Shown piece after piece: positions 14,314 to 22,056 of a stretch of DNA of 23,706 nt. The notes beneath the pieces were generated by a model. That model was not told the DNA's origin, did not search any database, and saw nothing but the letters and a program-made list of their open reading frames with translations. Each line of letters starts with the position of its first letter. Within the stretch, counting starts at the first letter, position 1. Both the position numbers and the translations under genes were made by a program. The stretch comes from an uncultured Prochlorococcus sp. (lineage in GTDB: Bacteria > Cyanobacteriota > Cyanobacteriia > PCC-6307 > Cyanobiaceae): contig CACKJL010000010.1 in assembly GCA_902600395.1 (NCBI GenBank), positions 1 through 23,706 of the forward strand. The letters are read 5' to 3'.

Positions 14314-15207
14314 TTAGTTAGGATAGTCAAAACCAATCATTCTTACTTCCGGTTGCAAATAAATACCTTTGTTTTGTAGTACTTTTTGTTGAATTACTGT
14401 TATTAATTCATAAATATCTTTTGAGCTTGCTGAAGAAGTGTTTATTATAAAATTTGAATGCATTGTAGAAATTTCAGCACCGCCAATTTTAAATCCCTTT
14501 AAACCCATATCATCAATTAATTTTGCTGCATAATTATTTTCAGGATTTTTAAAAACACTACCAAAACTTGGTTGATGATATGGTTGTGTTTCTGTTTTTA
14601 ATTTAAGGTTATTTTTGGTTGTTTGAATTAATTTTTCTAGATTTCCATTTGGTTCAAAACCTAATCTTGCACTAATAATTGTTAAATCATTGCTTTGAAA
14701 AGAGCTAAATCTATAATCAAAATTGATATCTTTTTTTTCAATTTCAAGTTTTTGATGAGTTTTATTATTAATAACTTTTACGGAAATAAGATTTTTTGCT
14801 AGCGATAAATCACCTGTGCCAGCATTCATATAAATTGCTCCTCCTAATGTTCCTGGAATTCCTACAGCCCATTCCCCTCCTTGTAATCCATTTTTAGCAA
14901 GAGAATTAGATAATGTTGGGAGCATTACACCTGCTTCCGCTTCAACTATTCCTGAATATGGCTCTATCTTTAGAGATTTCAATTTTTTTGTACAAACAAC
15001 TAAGCCATTTATGAAAATATTATTTATTAAAAGATTTGAACCTGCGCCAATTATATGACATTTTTGTTTGTTTAAATTAGCCCATTTTATTAGATATGAA
15101 AGTTCTTCAACGCTTCTTGGCTCAGCAAAATATTTAGCCACTCCTCCTACTTTTATAGTTGTATAACTACTTAAATTACAGTTTTCAGTAAAAATTTTTT
15201 TATTCAT
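14314..15207 (-). CDS. murB: UDP-N-acetylenolpyruvoylglucosamine reductase MurB
   Basis: FAD enzyme that reduces UDP-GlcNAc-enolpyruvate to UDP-MurNAc with NADPH, the second committed step of peptidoglycan synthesis. FAD-binding text includes GAGSNLL (54-60) and GIPGTLGGAIYMNAG (116-130). The three catalytic residues are in place: Arg166 in YRFSSF, Ser217 in SFGSVFKNP, and Glu287 in QPEVRMIGF. The 297-residue length and the YRFSSF form fit the shorter type II MurB. It starts 3 bp after murC ends, which supports co-transcription and a balanced supply of the MurC substrate. Confidence 0.96.
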   Translation of the reverse strand: MNKKIFTENCNLSSYTTIKVGGVAKYFAEPRSVEELSYLIKWANLNKQKCHIIGAGSNLLINNIFINGLVVCTKKLKSLKIEPYSGIVEAEAGVMLPTLSNSLAKNGLQGGEWAVGIPGTLGGAIYMNAGTGDLSLAKNLISVKVINNKTHQKLEIEKKDINFDYRFSSFQSNDLTIISARLGFEPNGNLEKLIQTTKNNLKLKTETQPYHQPSFGSVFKNPENNYAAKLIDDMGLKGFKIGGAEISTMHSNFIINTSSASSKDIYELITVIQQKVLQNKGIYLQPEVRMIGFDYPN

Positions 15208-15210
15208 AAA

Positions 15211-16629
15211 TTAGTTATTCTTTTTAATTATTTTTTTTAAAATTGACCATAAATTATGACAATCACCGGCTCCCATATTCAAAATTAAATCCCCTTTTTG
15301 AGTTAATTTGTAAAAATTATTTATAAATTCATAATAATTATTTATGTAACTAACATTTTTATTTTTTTTATAAATTATATCAGTGATAATTTTCGAAGTA
15401 ATTTTATCTTCGTTTCCTTCTCCTGCTCCATAAATACTGGTTACATAAATAACATCTGCTTTTGATAATTCTTCAGCGAATTCTTTAGTAAATTGCTTTA
15501 CTCGAGAGTATCTATGAGGTTGAAATATGGCTATTAATCTACTTTTTTGAAATTCATTATTATGTTTCTGCTGAAGAAATAATCTTCCTAATTTAATCGT
15601 CTCTTTTATTTCGTTTGGGTGATGTGCGTAATCATCATATAAATTTCTTTCATCTATTTGGCCTCTAAATTCAAATCTTTTTTTTGGGAGTTTCAGATAT
15701 TTTATATTTTTCTTTATTTCTATAAAATCTACTCCTATCATTCTTGAAGCTGCTATTGCTGCAGTGACATTAGAAAGATTGTGTAATCCTGGAATTGGAA
15801 TATTTAAACTACTAATAAAATTTTCATTTTCATAATATTTTCCAATCGTATACTTTGAATTAATTTCAGTCGGAATTATTGCATAAGTTACGTTTTTAGC
15901 TTTAGTGTTTGACCACTTATAATTTGAATAAAAACTATTTCTTGAGGTTTCACAATCAAAATTAAGTAGTAATTTTTTAGAGTTTTTAGCGAAACTTTGA
16001 AAAGAAGATATGACTTCACTTAAATTAGAAAAGTGATCGCAATGATCAAAATCAATGTTATTGATTATTCCGATATCAGACTTATATTTAATAATTGTCC
16101 CATCAGATTCATCAACTTCAGCTACTAAGTATTTTGTATTTTCTAAATGACAATTAGAGTTGTACAGAGGAATTATTCCTCCAGTTATTGAAGAAGAATT
16201 ACGTGTACATAACTCAAGAATTGTAGATAGAAATGTACTGGTTGATGTTTTTCCGTGGCTGCCGGCTACCGCCAATGAAGTATAAGTGCGCATTAGCATT
16301 GCAAGTATTTCTGAACGATGTTTTATTGATAAATTTTTTTCTCTGCAGTACGAAAATTCTTCATTTTCTGGCTTGATTGCTGAGCTTACAACAAAATTAA
16401 TCAATTTGTTGGTAAATTTTGAAATAACAAATTCAATATTTTGTCGAATTTGAGAAGTAAAGATTACTGCACCTAATTTCTCCAATTTATGAGTTTCATC
16501 GTTTTTAACCAAATCAGATCCTGAAACTGAACAACCTTTTTTAAGTAAACCTATTGCTAATGCTGACATCCCAATACCTCCAATCCCAATAAAATGGAAA
16601 TGACTTTTCAATAGTAATTTTTTATCCAA
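15211..16629 (-). CDS. murC: UDP-N-acetylmuramate-L-alanine ligase MurC
   Basis: ATP-dependent ligase that adds L-alanine to UDP-MurNAc, the first amino acid of the peptidoglycan stem. The N-terminal Rossmann motif is FIGIGGIGMSALA (13-25), the ATP loop AGSHGKTST (122-130), and the central domain shows LVAEVDESDGT and INNIDFDHCDH. Near the C-terminal domain, YDDYAHHPNEI and IFQPHRYSR are typical of MurC. The 472-residue length is normal. It is the first gene of the minus-strand murC-murB-ybaB set and is divergent from gap2 across 193 bp. Confidence 0.97.
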   Translation of the reverse strand: MDKKLLLKSHFHFIGIGGIGMSALAIGLLKKGCSVSGSDLVKNDETHKLEKLGAVIFTSQIRQNIEFVISKFTNKLINFVVSSAIKPENEEFSYCREKNLSIKHRSEILAMLMRTYTSLAVAGSHGKTSTSTFLSTILELCTRNSSSITGGIIPLYNSNCHLENTKYLVAEVDESDGTIIKYKSDIGIINNIDFDHCDHFSNLSEVISSFQSFAKNSKKLLLNFDCETSRNSFYSNYKWSNTKAKNVTYAIIPTEINSKYTIGKYYENENFISSLNIPIPGLHNLSNVTAAIAASRMIGVDFIEIKKNIKYLKLPKKRFEFRGQIDERNLYDDYAHHPNEIKETIKLGRLFLQQKHNNEFQKSRLIAIFQPHRYSRVKQFTKEFAEELSKADVIYVTSIYGAGEGNEDKITSKIITDIIYKKNKNVSYINNYYEFINNFYKLTQKGDLILNMGAGDCHNLWSILKKIIKKNN

Positions 16630-16679
16630 TGTTTATCTATTACTTAAAATCAAAATAACTTCTAGGTAAAATTTTGCTA

Positions 16680-16706
16680 TTTTTTTTTAAAAAAAATGTT
16701 TTTTTT
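16680..16706. other. T9-A8-TG-T8 homopolymer block upstream of gap2
   Basis: Nine T (16680-16688), eight A (16689-16696), TG, then eight T (16699-16706). Phased A/T tracts of this kind bend DNA and can act as upstream promoter elements, or can fold as a weak A/T stem. It lies in the 193-bp gap between the divergent murC and gap2 genes, 75 bp upstream of the gap2 -10 candidate. The rest of the gap is AT-rich, with the -10 box as the only other signal I see. Confidence 0.5.
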
Positions 16707-16780
16707 CCTTGAATTAATACAAAACTAGACTTATTTGCTTAATAAATCAAAAAAACCTTACGTTATTGCACAAAATTCAG

Positions 16781-16786
16781 TATGAT
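16781..16786 (+). promoter_or_regulatory. Candidate gap2 -10 box
   Basis: TATGAT matches TATAAT at five of six positions and lies 36 bp upstream of the gap2 ATG, giving an expected leader of about 29 nt. There is no convincing -35 element (TTACGT at 16758-16763 is poor). Confidence 0.45.
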
Positions 16787-16822
16787 CAGCAACTTAGGTT
16801 AATCATTTAGAAATTATTAGTT

Positions 16823-17845
16823 ATGACTTTGCGTGTTGCAATTAACGGCTTTGGCAGAATTGGTCGAAACTTTATGCGTTGTTGGCTTAGTAGAGGGGCT
16901 TACACCAATATTGAAGTAGTTGGAATTAATGTTACCTCAGATCCTAAGACTAATGCTCATCTATTAAAGTATGACTCAGTCCTTGGTCAACTTGATGGTG
17001 TTGATATTCAATATACTGATGATACTTTTGTTATTAATAACAAGACAATAAAATGTTTCTCTGATAGAAACCCAATGAATCTCCCTTGGAAAGACTGGGG
17101 TGTCGATTTGGTTATTGAATCTACCGGAGTATTTAATACAGATGTAGGTGCAAGTAAGCACTTAGAGGTAGGAGCAAAAAAAGTCATTTTAACCGCTCCT
17201 GGTAAAGGTGATGGAGTTGGTACTTATGTAGTTGGAGTCAATGCTGATACATATAAACACAAAGATTATGATATTTTGAGTAATGCTAGTTGCACAACAA
17301 ATTGTTTGGCTCCAGTAGTTAAAGTTTTAGACCAAACTTTTGGGATTAACAAAGGTTTGATGACTACAATCCATAGTTATACAGGGGATCAAAGAATTTT
17401 AGATAATAGTCATAGAGATCTCAGAAGGGCTAGAGCCGCTGCTACAAACATTGTTCCTACTTCTACAGGAGCTGCAAAAGCAGTAGCTCTGGTATACCCA
17501 GAAATGAAAGGCAAATTAACAGGAATTGCAATGAGAGTTCCAACTCCTAACGTTTCAGCAGTAGATTTTGTTTTTGAATCTTCTAAATCTGTCTCAGCTG
17601 AAGAAGTCAATAATGCTCTTAAGGAAGCATCTCTAAGCTCAATGAAAGGGATTATTAAATATGGCGATGAACCATTAGTGTCAAGCGATTATGCAGGTAC
17701 CAATGAATCATCAATTGTAGATAGTGATCTTACTATGTGTATTGGAGATAACCTTGTAAAGGTGCTTGCATGGTATGACAATGAGTGGGGTTATAGTCAG
17801 AGAGTAGTAGATTTAGCAGAGATTGTTGCTAAAAATTGGGAGTAA
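16823..17845 (+). CDS. gap2: Glyceraldehyde-3-phosphate dehydrogenase, photosynthetic Gap2 type
   Basis: Interconverts 1,3-bisphosphoglycerate and glyceraldehyde-3-phosphate; the Gap2 type serves the Calvin cycle and gluconeogenesis. Motifs are INGFGRIGR (7-15), HLLKYDS (46-52), ASCTTNCLAP (155-164) with catalytic Cys157, and TTIHSYTGDQ with its His. After the second beta strand the sequence is VVGINVTSDPKT with no Asp at the position that selects for NAD, which fits use of NADP(H). There is no GapB-like Cys extension at the C-terminus (340 residues), so any redox control would need CP12 in trans. It is monocistronic: its stop (17843-17845) abuts the stop of convergent thiL with no intervening base. 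Confidence 0.96.
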   Translation: MTLRVAINGFGRIGRNFMRCWLSRGAYTNIEVVGINVTSDPKTNAHLLKYDSVLGQLDGVDIQYTDDTFVINNKTIKCFSDRNPMNLPWKDWGVDLVIESTGVFNTDVGASKHLEVGAKKVILTAPGKGDGVGTYVVGVNADTYKHKDYDILSNASCTTNCLAPVVKVLDQTFGINKGLMTTIHSYTGDQRILDNSHRDLRRARAAATNIVPTSTGAAKAVALVYPEMKGKLTGIAMRVPTPNVSAVDFVFESSKSVSAEEVNNALKEASLSSMKGIIKYGDEPLVSSDYAGTNESSIVDSDLTMCIGDNLVKVLAWYDNEWGYSQRVVDLAEIVAKNWE

Positions 17846-18832
17846 TTAAAAGTGTTTGAATGGTGTGTTATTAAGTAATTTATTTTTTTTATTATCTTTA
17901 AATTCTATTGATGGTTCACCGTTAGTAAAAAACCCAATCTCGTTAATATCTTTATCAAGTTTAGACAAATTCTTTGCCCATTTTTTTGGCAAAGAGAAAA
18001 CTAATTCATAATCTTCACCTCCAAAAAAATAATATTCGTCCCATTTATCTCCTTTAGGCCAATCCTTATCTTTAGGTATTTTTTCATGATTTATAATCGC
18101 TTTACAGTTGCTAGCTATTGCTAAATCTTGTAAGGCTTGAAATAAACCATCACTACTATCAGTACATCCTATTCTCTTTATATTTTTATTGGAGCGAGTT
18201 TTGAGGAGTTTATTGAGAAAATTTGGGTAAACTCTAGGACGACAAAAATGTTCAATGGACTTAATTATTAATCTTTTATTAAGAGAAAATTCATTATCGA
18301 AATTAATTTTATTTTGTATCAAAAAACCCAGTTTGCTCAAACCATGAATTCCTGTGGTTAAGATTATATCTCCGGGTTTACATGCGTTTCTTCGTAACTC
18401 AAGTTCACCTTGAATTCCAAAGGCCGTAATTGAAATGATTTTTTCATCCCCCTTTGAGCAATCTCCCCCGAGAATCACCCCGCCATATTCTTTCAATGCT
18501 TTATTTATTCCTTTGTATAGTTCTTCAACCCAAATCCACTCAGTTTTAGCAGGTAGAACTAGGCTTATTGTAATACCTATAGTTTTCTTGCTTCCACTGG
18601 ATATTAAGTCAGAGATGTTGCTAACAACTGCTTTCCACCCAAGGTCCCCTGCACAAATAGTAATGTCATTGAAATGAATATTTTCCACCAAACAATCAGT
18701 ATTAATAAGCAAATTTTTATTTTTAGTTTTGATTAATGCGCAATCATCTGAAGTTTGGTTTTTAGGCATAAATTTTCCTAGCCTATTTATTAATTCTTTT
18801 TCCCCTATATCTTCTAATTTTTCTTTATGCAT
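17846..18832 (-). CDS. thiL: Thiamine-monophosphate kinase ThiL
   Basis: Phosphorylates thiamine monophosphate to the active diphosphate cofactor with ATP. The 328-residue protein has the PurM/ThiL fold signatures: DDCALI (29-34), TDCLVENIHF (45-54), AGDLGWKAVVSNISDL with the following SGS, GGDCSKG in the middle, CTDSSDGLFQAL (the DxSDGL motif), and GGEDYELVFSLP. The ATG overlaps the end of the cyclophilin gene by 8 bases (ATGCATAA), so the two are translationally coupled although functionally unrelated. The stop abuts the gap2 stop. Confidence 0.94.
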   Translation of the reverse strand: MHKEKLEDIGEKELINRLGKFMPKNQTSDDCALIKTKNKNLLINTDCLVENIHFNDITICAGDLGWKAVVSNISDLISSGSKKTIGITISLVLPAKTEWIWVEELYKGINKALKEYGGVILGGDCSKGDEKIISITAFGIQGELELRRNACKPGDIILTTGIHGLSKLGFLIQNKINFDNEFSLNKRLIIKSIEHFCRPRVYPNFLNKLLKTRSNKNIKRIGCTDSSDGLFQALQDLAIASNCKAIINHEKIPKDKDWPKGDKWDEYYFFGGEDYELVFSLPKKWAKNLSKLDKDINEIGFFTNGEPSIEFKDNKKNKLLNNTPFKHF

Positions 18833-19916
18833 TTAATTTGAGGTTTTCAACCCCTTCTAAAACATCAATTGTAATTATTGTGTCATCTTTAGTAAGCTCT
18901 TCTAATACATCAAATCCATCTACAACGTAACCAAAGGCAGCATTTCTCCCGTCAATTAAATTGCGACCTGCTGGGTTTAATTCTGCTTCATATAAAAAGA
19001 AGAAAAATTGCGATGAGCCATCATCAACTGCGGTATTTGAATGGGACCATCCTAGAGTTCCAAGTGTTGCAAAAGGTAATGTTGGTGTCTCTGTGTAAAG
19101 ACCTAAATCTTCAAAAGTTTGATTATAAAAAGTTTCTTTTTCATCAGGAATTCTAATTTCTAAGGGAACGTGACGTTCTTCGTTAGTTTCAGGATCTATA
19201 TAACCAATATCTTCACCAATTGGATCACCTGTTTGCAGTACAAAAAATTCTTCTGCTCTGTTGATAGGTAAATCTTTGTAGAAGTTTTTTGAAGATAAAT
19301 CTATAAATGCTCCGGCTGTAAGTGGGGCGTTAAATCCATCCACAATTGCTAGCATATCTCCTTTGGAGGTTTTTATATTAACTTTTGCTCTGCCCAGTAA
19401 TCTTGGTAAATTATCAAATTCCTGGGGAATAGAGTATGGAAAATCATATGGTAGAAAATATTCTTCTAATCCACCTATTTTATCTAAAGCATCTCTTCGG
19501 GTCGCTATAAATGAGTATTTGTCCTTTGATTTAGAATAATCTTGAAGACTATCAAAATTTTCTTTGAGCTCTAAAAATGTTTTTTCAGCAATTTTCTTTT
19601 TATCATTTGGTAATTCTTGGATAATTTTATTCTGGTATTTTTTTAGTAAAGATTGACATTTTGTAACAGTTTTTGTAAGAGCGGGCCATCTTCCTCCTCT
19701 TACTAGGTCACTAGTTTCTTCCAATTTGTGTTGAAGTTCTTGTAACTCAACTTGCTTGATAGGGAGTGCGTTTCTGAGGATTGCACTAGGGTCTTTTACT
19801 GCATTTCCAGTAGGTAAATCAGCTAATACTTGAATCGGTTTTAAGAGAAAAACCTGTAAAATTACAATCGATATGATTAAGAAAACTTTGTTCTGATTTG
19901 ATAAGAATTTTTGCAT
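18825..19916 (-). CDS. Lumenal cyclophilin-like protein (CYP38/TLP40 type)
   Basis: Resembles the plant thylakoid-lumen proteins CYP38/TLP40, needed for photosystem II assembly. Residues 1-32 form a signal peptide with likely cleavage after VLA (30-32). Residues 40-170 are helical, like the N-terminal domain of CYP38 (RNALPIKQVELQELQHKLE), and 175-363 form a cyclophilin domain (RAEEFFVLQTGD, SSQFFFFL, DGRNAAFGYVVDG). The Arg of cyclophilin (R220) and a Gln are kept, but the Trp121 and His126 equivalents appear to be Leu319 or Leu320-Ile321 and Asn325, so isomerase activity may be lost. It is the first gene of a pair with thiL and is divergent from efp across only 43 bp. Confidence 0.88.
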   Translation of the reverse strand: MQKFLSNQNKVFLIISIVILQVFLLKPIQVLADLPTGNAVKDPSAILRNALPIKQVELQELQHKLEETSDLVRGGRWPALTKTVTKCQSLLKKYQNKIIQELPNDKKKIAEKTFLELKENFDSLQDYSKSKDKYSFIATRRDALDKIGGLEEYFLPYDFPYSIPQEFDNLPRLLGRAKVNIKTSKGDMLAIVDGFNAPLTAGAFIDLSSKNFYKDLPINRAEEFFVLQTGDPIGEDIGYIDPETNEERHVPLEIRIPDEKETFYNQTFEDLGLYTETPTLPFATLGTLGWSHSNTAVDDGSSQFFFFLYEAELNPAGRNLIDGRNAAFGYVVDGFDVLEELTKDDTIITIDVLEGVENLKLNA

Positions 19917-19938
19917 AGCACTCTTGCAGGTTTATGAT
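19911..19938 (+). promoter_or_regulatory. Candidate efp promoter
   Basis: TTGCAT (19911-19916) and TATGAT (19933-19938) are separated by 16 bp and would start transcription near 19945, giving a leader of about 15 nt before the efp ATG. The -10 is the same hexamer as in front of gap2. The -35 overlaps the start codon of the divergent cyclophilin gene (ATG at 19914-19916, minus). Confidence 0.45.
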
Positions 19939-19959
19939 CCTTGGGGATGTAATACAGGA

Positions 19960-20520
19960 ATGATTTCCAGTAACGATTTTCGCACAGGTACTACCATCGA
20001 ATTGGATGGACAAGTTTGGCGTGTTGTAGAATTTCTACATGTCAAGCCTGGCAAGGGTTCTGCTTTCGTGCGAACAAAATTAAAATCAGTTCAAAGCGGC
20101 AACGTGGTTGAAAAAACTTTTCGAGCCGGAGAATCAGTGCAGCAGGCTATCCTTGAGAAGTCTAACCTGCAGCATACTTATGTGGAGTCTGGTGATTTTG
20201 TTTTTATGGATATGACAAGTTTTGAAGAGACAAGACTCACCTCTGAACAAATCGGTAAAGGTGCAAAGTATTTGAAAGAGGGAATGGAGGTTAATGTAAT
20301 TTTTCATAATGGTAAAGTTTTAGAGGTAGAACTTCCAATATCTATTACTCTGAAAGTTACAGAGACTGATCCAGGAGTTAAAGGTGATACTGCGAGTGGG
20401 GGCACGAAACCAGCTATTCTAGAAACAGGTGCTCAAGTTATGGTTCCTTTATTTATTTCTGTGGGAGAAATGATTAAAGTTGATACTCGAAATGACACTT
20501 ATCTTGGACGTGAAAATTAA
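19960..20520 (+). CDS. efp: Elongation factor P
   Basis: Binds between the P and E sites and relieves ribosome stalling at polyproline stretches. I start it at ATG 19960 (MISSNDFRTGTTIEL, 186 residues), the family-typical start; the frame also opens at TTG 19924, but that extension is not EF-P-like. Domain I has the loop HVKPGKGSAFVR with Lys32 at the tip, the residue modified in some bacteria. Domains II and III follow, with the C-terminal DTRNDTYLGR motif. The stop shares one base with the accB ATG (TAATG), and the efp-accB pairing is conserved in many bacteria. Confidence 0.96.
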   Translation: MISSNDFRTGTTIELDGQVWRVVEFLHVKPGKGSAFVRTKLKSVQSGNVVEKTFRAGESVQQAILEKSNLQHTYVESGDFVFMDMTSFEETRLTSEQIGKGAKYLKEGMEVNVIFHNGKVLEVELPISITLKVTETDPGVKGDTASGGTKPAILETGAQVMVPLFISVGEMIKVDTRNDTYLGREN

Positions 20521-21026
20521 TGGCTATGAAATTAGATCATGATGACTTAGATCGCTTAATAGAGAAAATCTCTACAAGTGATATACAAGAGTTCTCGCTA
20601 GAGGGAGAAGATTTTAAACTCGAAATAAAAAGGAATGTATTTGATCAGAATCAAGTTATTAATAATTTAGTTTCTAATACTTCATTTGATAAGCAGACAA
20701 TTGCTAATCAAAAAACTATTAATGATAATACCCCTATTGTTAATGAGCCTGAAGCACCTCAGGTGGCACCCCCAGGACGTTCTGATCTAATTGAAATTAC
20801 TTCTCCTATGGTTGGGACATTTTATAGGGCTGCAGCGCCTGGCGAGGAGCCATTTGTCGAAGTAGGAAATAACGTTAAGGTCGGTCAAACTATTTGTATT
20901 TTGGAAGCAATGAAGTTAATGAATGAAATTGAATCTGAATTTAATGCTGAAATTGTAGAGATTCTCGTTGAAAATGGAACACCAGTTGAATTTGGTCAAG
21001 TTTTAATGCGTGTTAAGCAGTCTTGA
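20520..21026 (+). CDS. accB: Biotin carboxyl carrier protein of acetyl-CoA carboxylase
   Basis: Carries biotin between the carboxylase and transferase parts of acetyl-CoA carboxylase, the first step of fatty acid synthesis. The 168 residues comprise an N-terminal helical domain (1-40), a flexible linker with a short Pro-rich part (41-90), and the biotinyl domain (90-168) with ILEAMKLMNEI; Lys132 is the biotin site. ITSPMVGTFYRAAAPGEEPF includes the thumb typical of AccB. It is coupled to efp through TAATG. The 3' end overlaps convergent pdxA by 24 bases. Confidence 0.96.
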   Translation: MAMKLDHDDLDRLIEKISTSDIQEFSLEGEDFKLEIKRNVFDQNQVINNLVSNTSFDKQTIANQKTINDNTPIVNEPEAPQVAPPGRSDLIEITSPMVGTFYRAAAPGEEPFVEVGNNVKVGQTICILEAMKLMNEIESEFNAEIVEILVENGTPVEFGQVLMRVKQS

Positions 21027-22037
21027 ATTGTTAGTCATCTCTACGGCAGCCTTAATAGCCTCAATCATGCTTTGAGATTGAGCAATTCCTTTGCCAGCAA
21101 TATCAAATCCCGTTCCATGATCTGGAGATGTTCTTATAAAAGGTAAACCGATTGTGGTATTTACTGAGTAATTAAGAGCTATCACTTTCATTGGTATTAA
21201 ACCTTGATCATGATACATAGCAAGAATGCCATTATGTTTTTCAGCATTTTTGTCATTCCATGCTTTTACCGACGAATTCCAGCAACTATCTGGTGATAAA
21301 GGGCCAAATAATCTAATATCTTTATTCTTCTCATTCCACGTAATCAATGCATCATTGAGCCAATCTTTCTCTTCATGACCTAGAACACCTTCTTCGCCGG
21401 CATGAGGGTTTAATCCTGCGACTTTTAAAGTAGGTTTATCAGTATAGGTATTACAAAAATCTTTGAAAAGATCCAATTTAGAGTGGATTAATTCTGTAGT
21501 TAATTTCTTGGGTACCTCTGAAAGGGATATGTGGGTTGTAGCTAGTAAAGTATTAAATCTCCAACCTGTAATTGGTGATTTTGCTGTAAATAACATTCCA
21601 ACGTTTTTTACTCCACATGCTTTTGCTAATACTTCAGTTTGACCAGAGAAGTAATGACCTGCTAAAGACCAAGATTTCTTGCAAATTGGTCCAGTTACAA
21701 GTGCTGAATTGGGATATTGTTTTACAATTTCTATTGCTTTCGTTAAATATTGGAAACTTGAATTACCGTAACTTGATTTAGTATCATTATCTAATGAAGA
21801 AATTTCGAGATCATGTATCATGAAATTTTTTGGATTGGCAAGGTTTTCTAATCCTAATGATCTAAGATATTTGTATGTATTTTGTAGATTTTTTTTTGAT
21901 CCAACTAATATAAAATCAACATTTCTTGGTATCTGATTAGAATAAAGTGCTTTTAAAATTATTTCAGGTCCAATACCTGACTCATCTCCAACGCTTAATA
22001 CTATCGTAAATATTTTGTTTGTATTTTGAAAATTCAT
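21003..22037 (-). CDS. pdxA: 4-hydroxythreonine-4-phosphate dehydrogenase PdxA
   Basis: NAD-dependent enzyme that oxidises 4-phosphohydroxy-L-threonine in the DXP-dependent pathway to pyridoxal phosphate. Motifs are GDESGIGPEI (18-27), TGPICKK (115-121), ATTHISL (166-172), LNPHAGEEG (209-217), YHDQGLIP (275-282) and RTSPDHGTGFDIAG (302-315). The three metal-binding His residues, about H169, H212 and H276, are present. The 344-residue length is normal. It follows the SDR gene by 19 bp on the same strand, so the two are probably co-transcribed. Confidence 0.95.
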   Translation of the reverse strand: MNFQNTNKIFTIVLSVGDESGIGPEIILKALYSNQIPRNVDFILVGSKKNLQNTYKYLRSLGLENLANPKNFMIHDLEISSLDNDTKSSYGNSSFQYLTKAIEIVKQYPNSALVTGPICKKSWSLAGHYFSGQTEVLAKACGVKNVGMLFTAKSPITGWRFNTLLATTHISLSEVPKKLTTELIHSKLDLFKDFCNTYTDKPTLKVAGLNPHAGEEGVLGHEEKDWLNDALITWNEKNKDIRLFGPLSPDSCWNSSVKAWNDKNAEKHNGILAMYHDQGLIPMKVIALNYSVNTTIGLPFIRTSPDHGTGFDIAGKGIAQSQSMIEAIKAAVEMTNNSRLLNTH

Positions 22038-22056
22038 AAAAAGGTTTAATTTATTT

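Noticed and set aside
16782..16802. Six-codon frame (MISNLG) upstream of gap2
   Set aside because: The ATG is within the -10 box and the frame is too short to interpret.
19924..19959. N-terminal extension of EF-P from TTG 19924
   Set aside because: MISSNDFRTGTTIEL from ATG 19960 is the family-typical start and the extension overlaps the likely promoter.
19934..19963. Nine-codon frame MILGDVIQE whose stop overlaps the efp ATG (ATGA)
   Set aside because: Its ATG lies inside TATGAT, the best -10 candidate for efp, so it would probably not be in the transcript.
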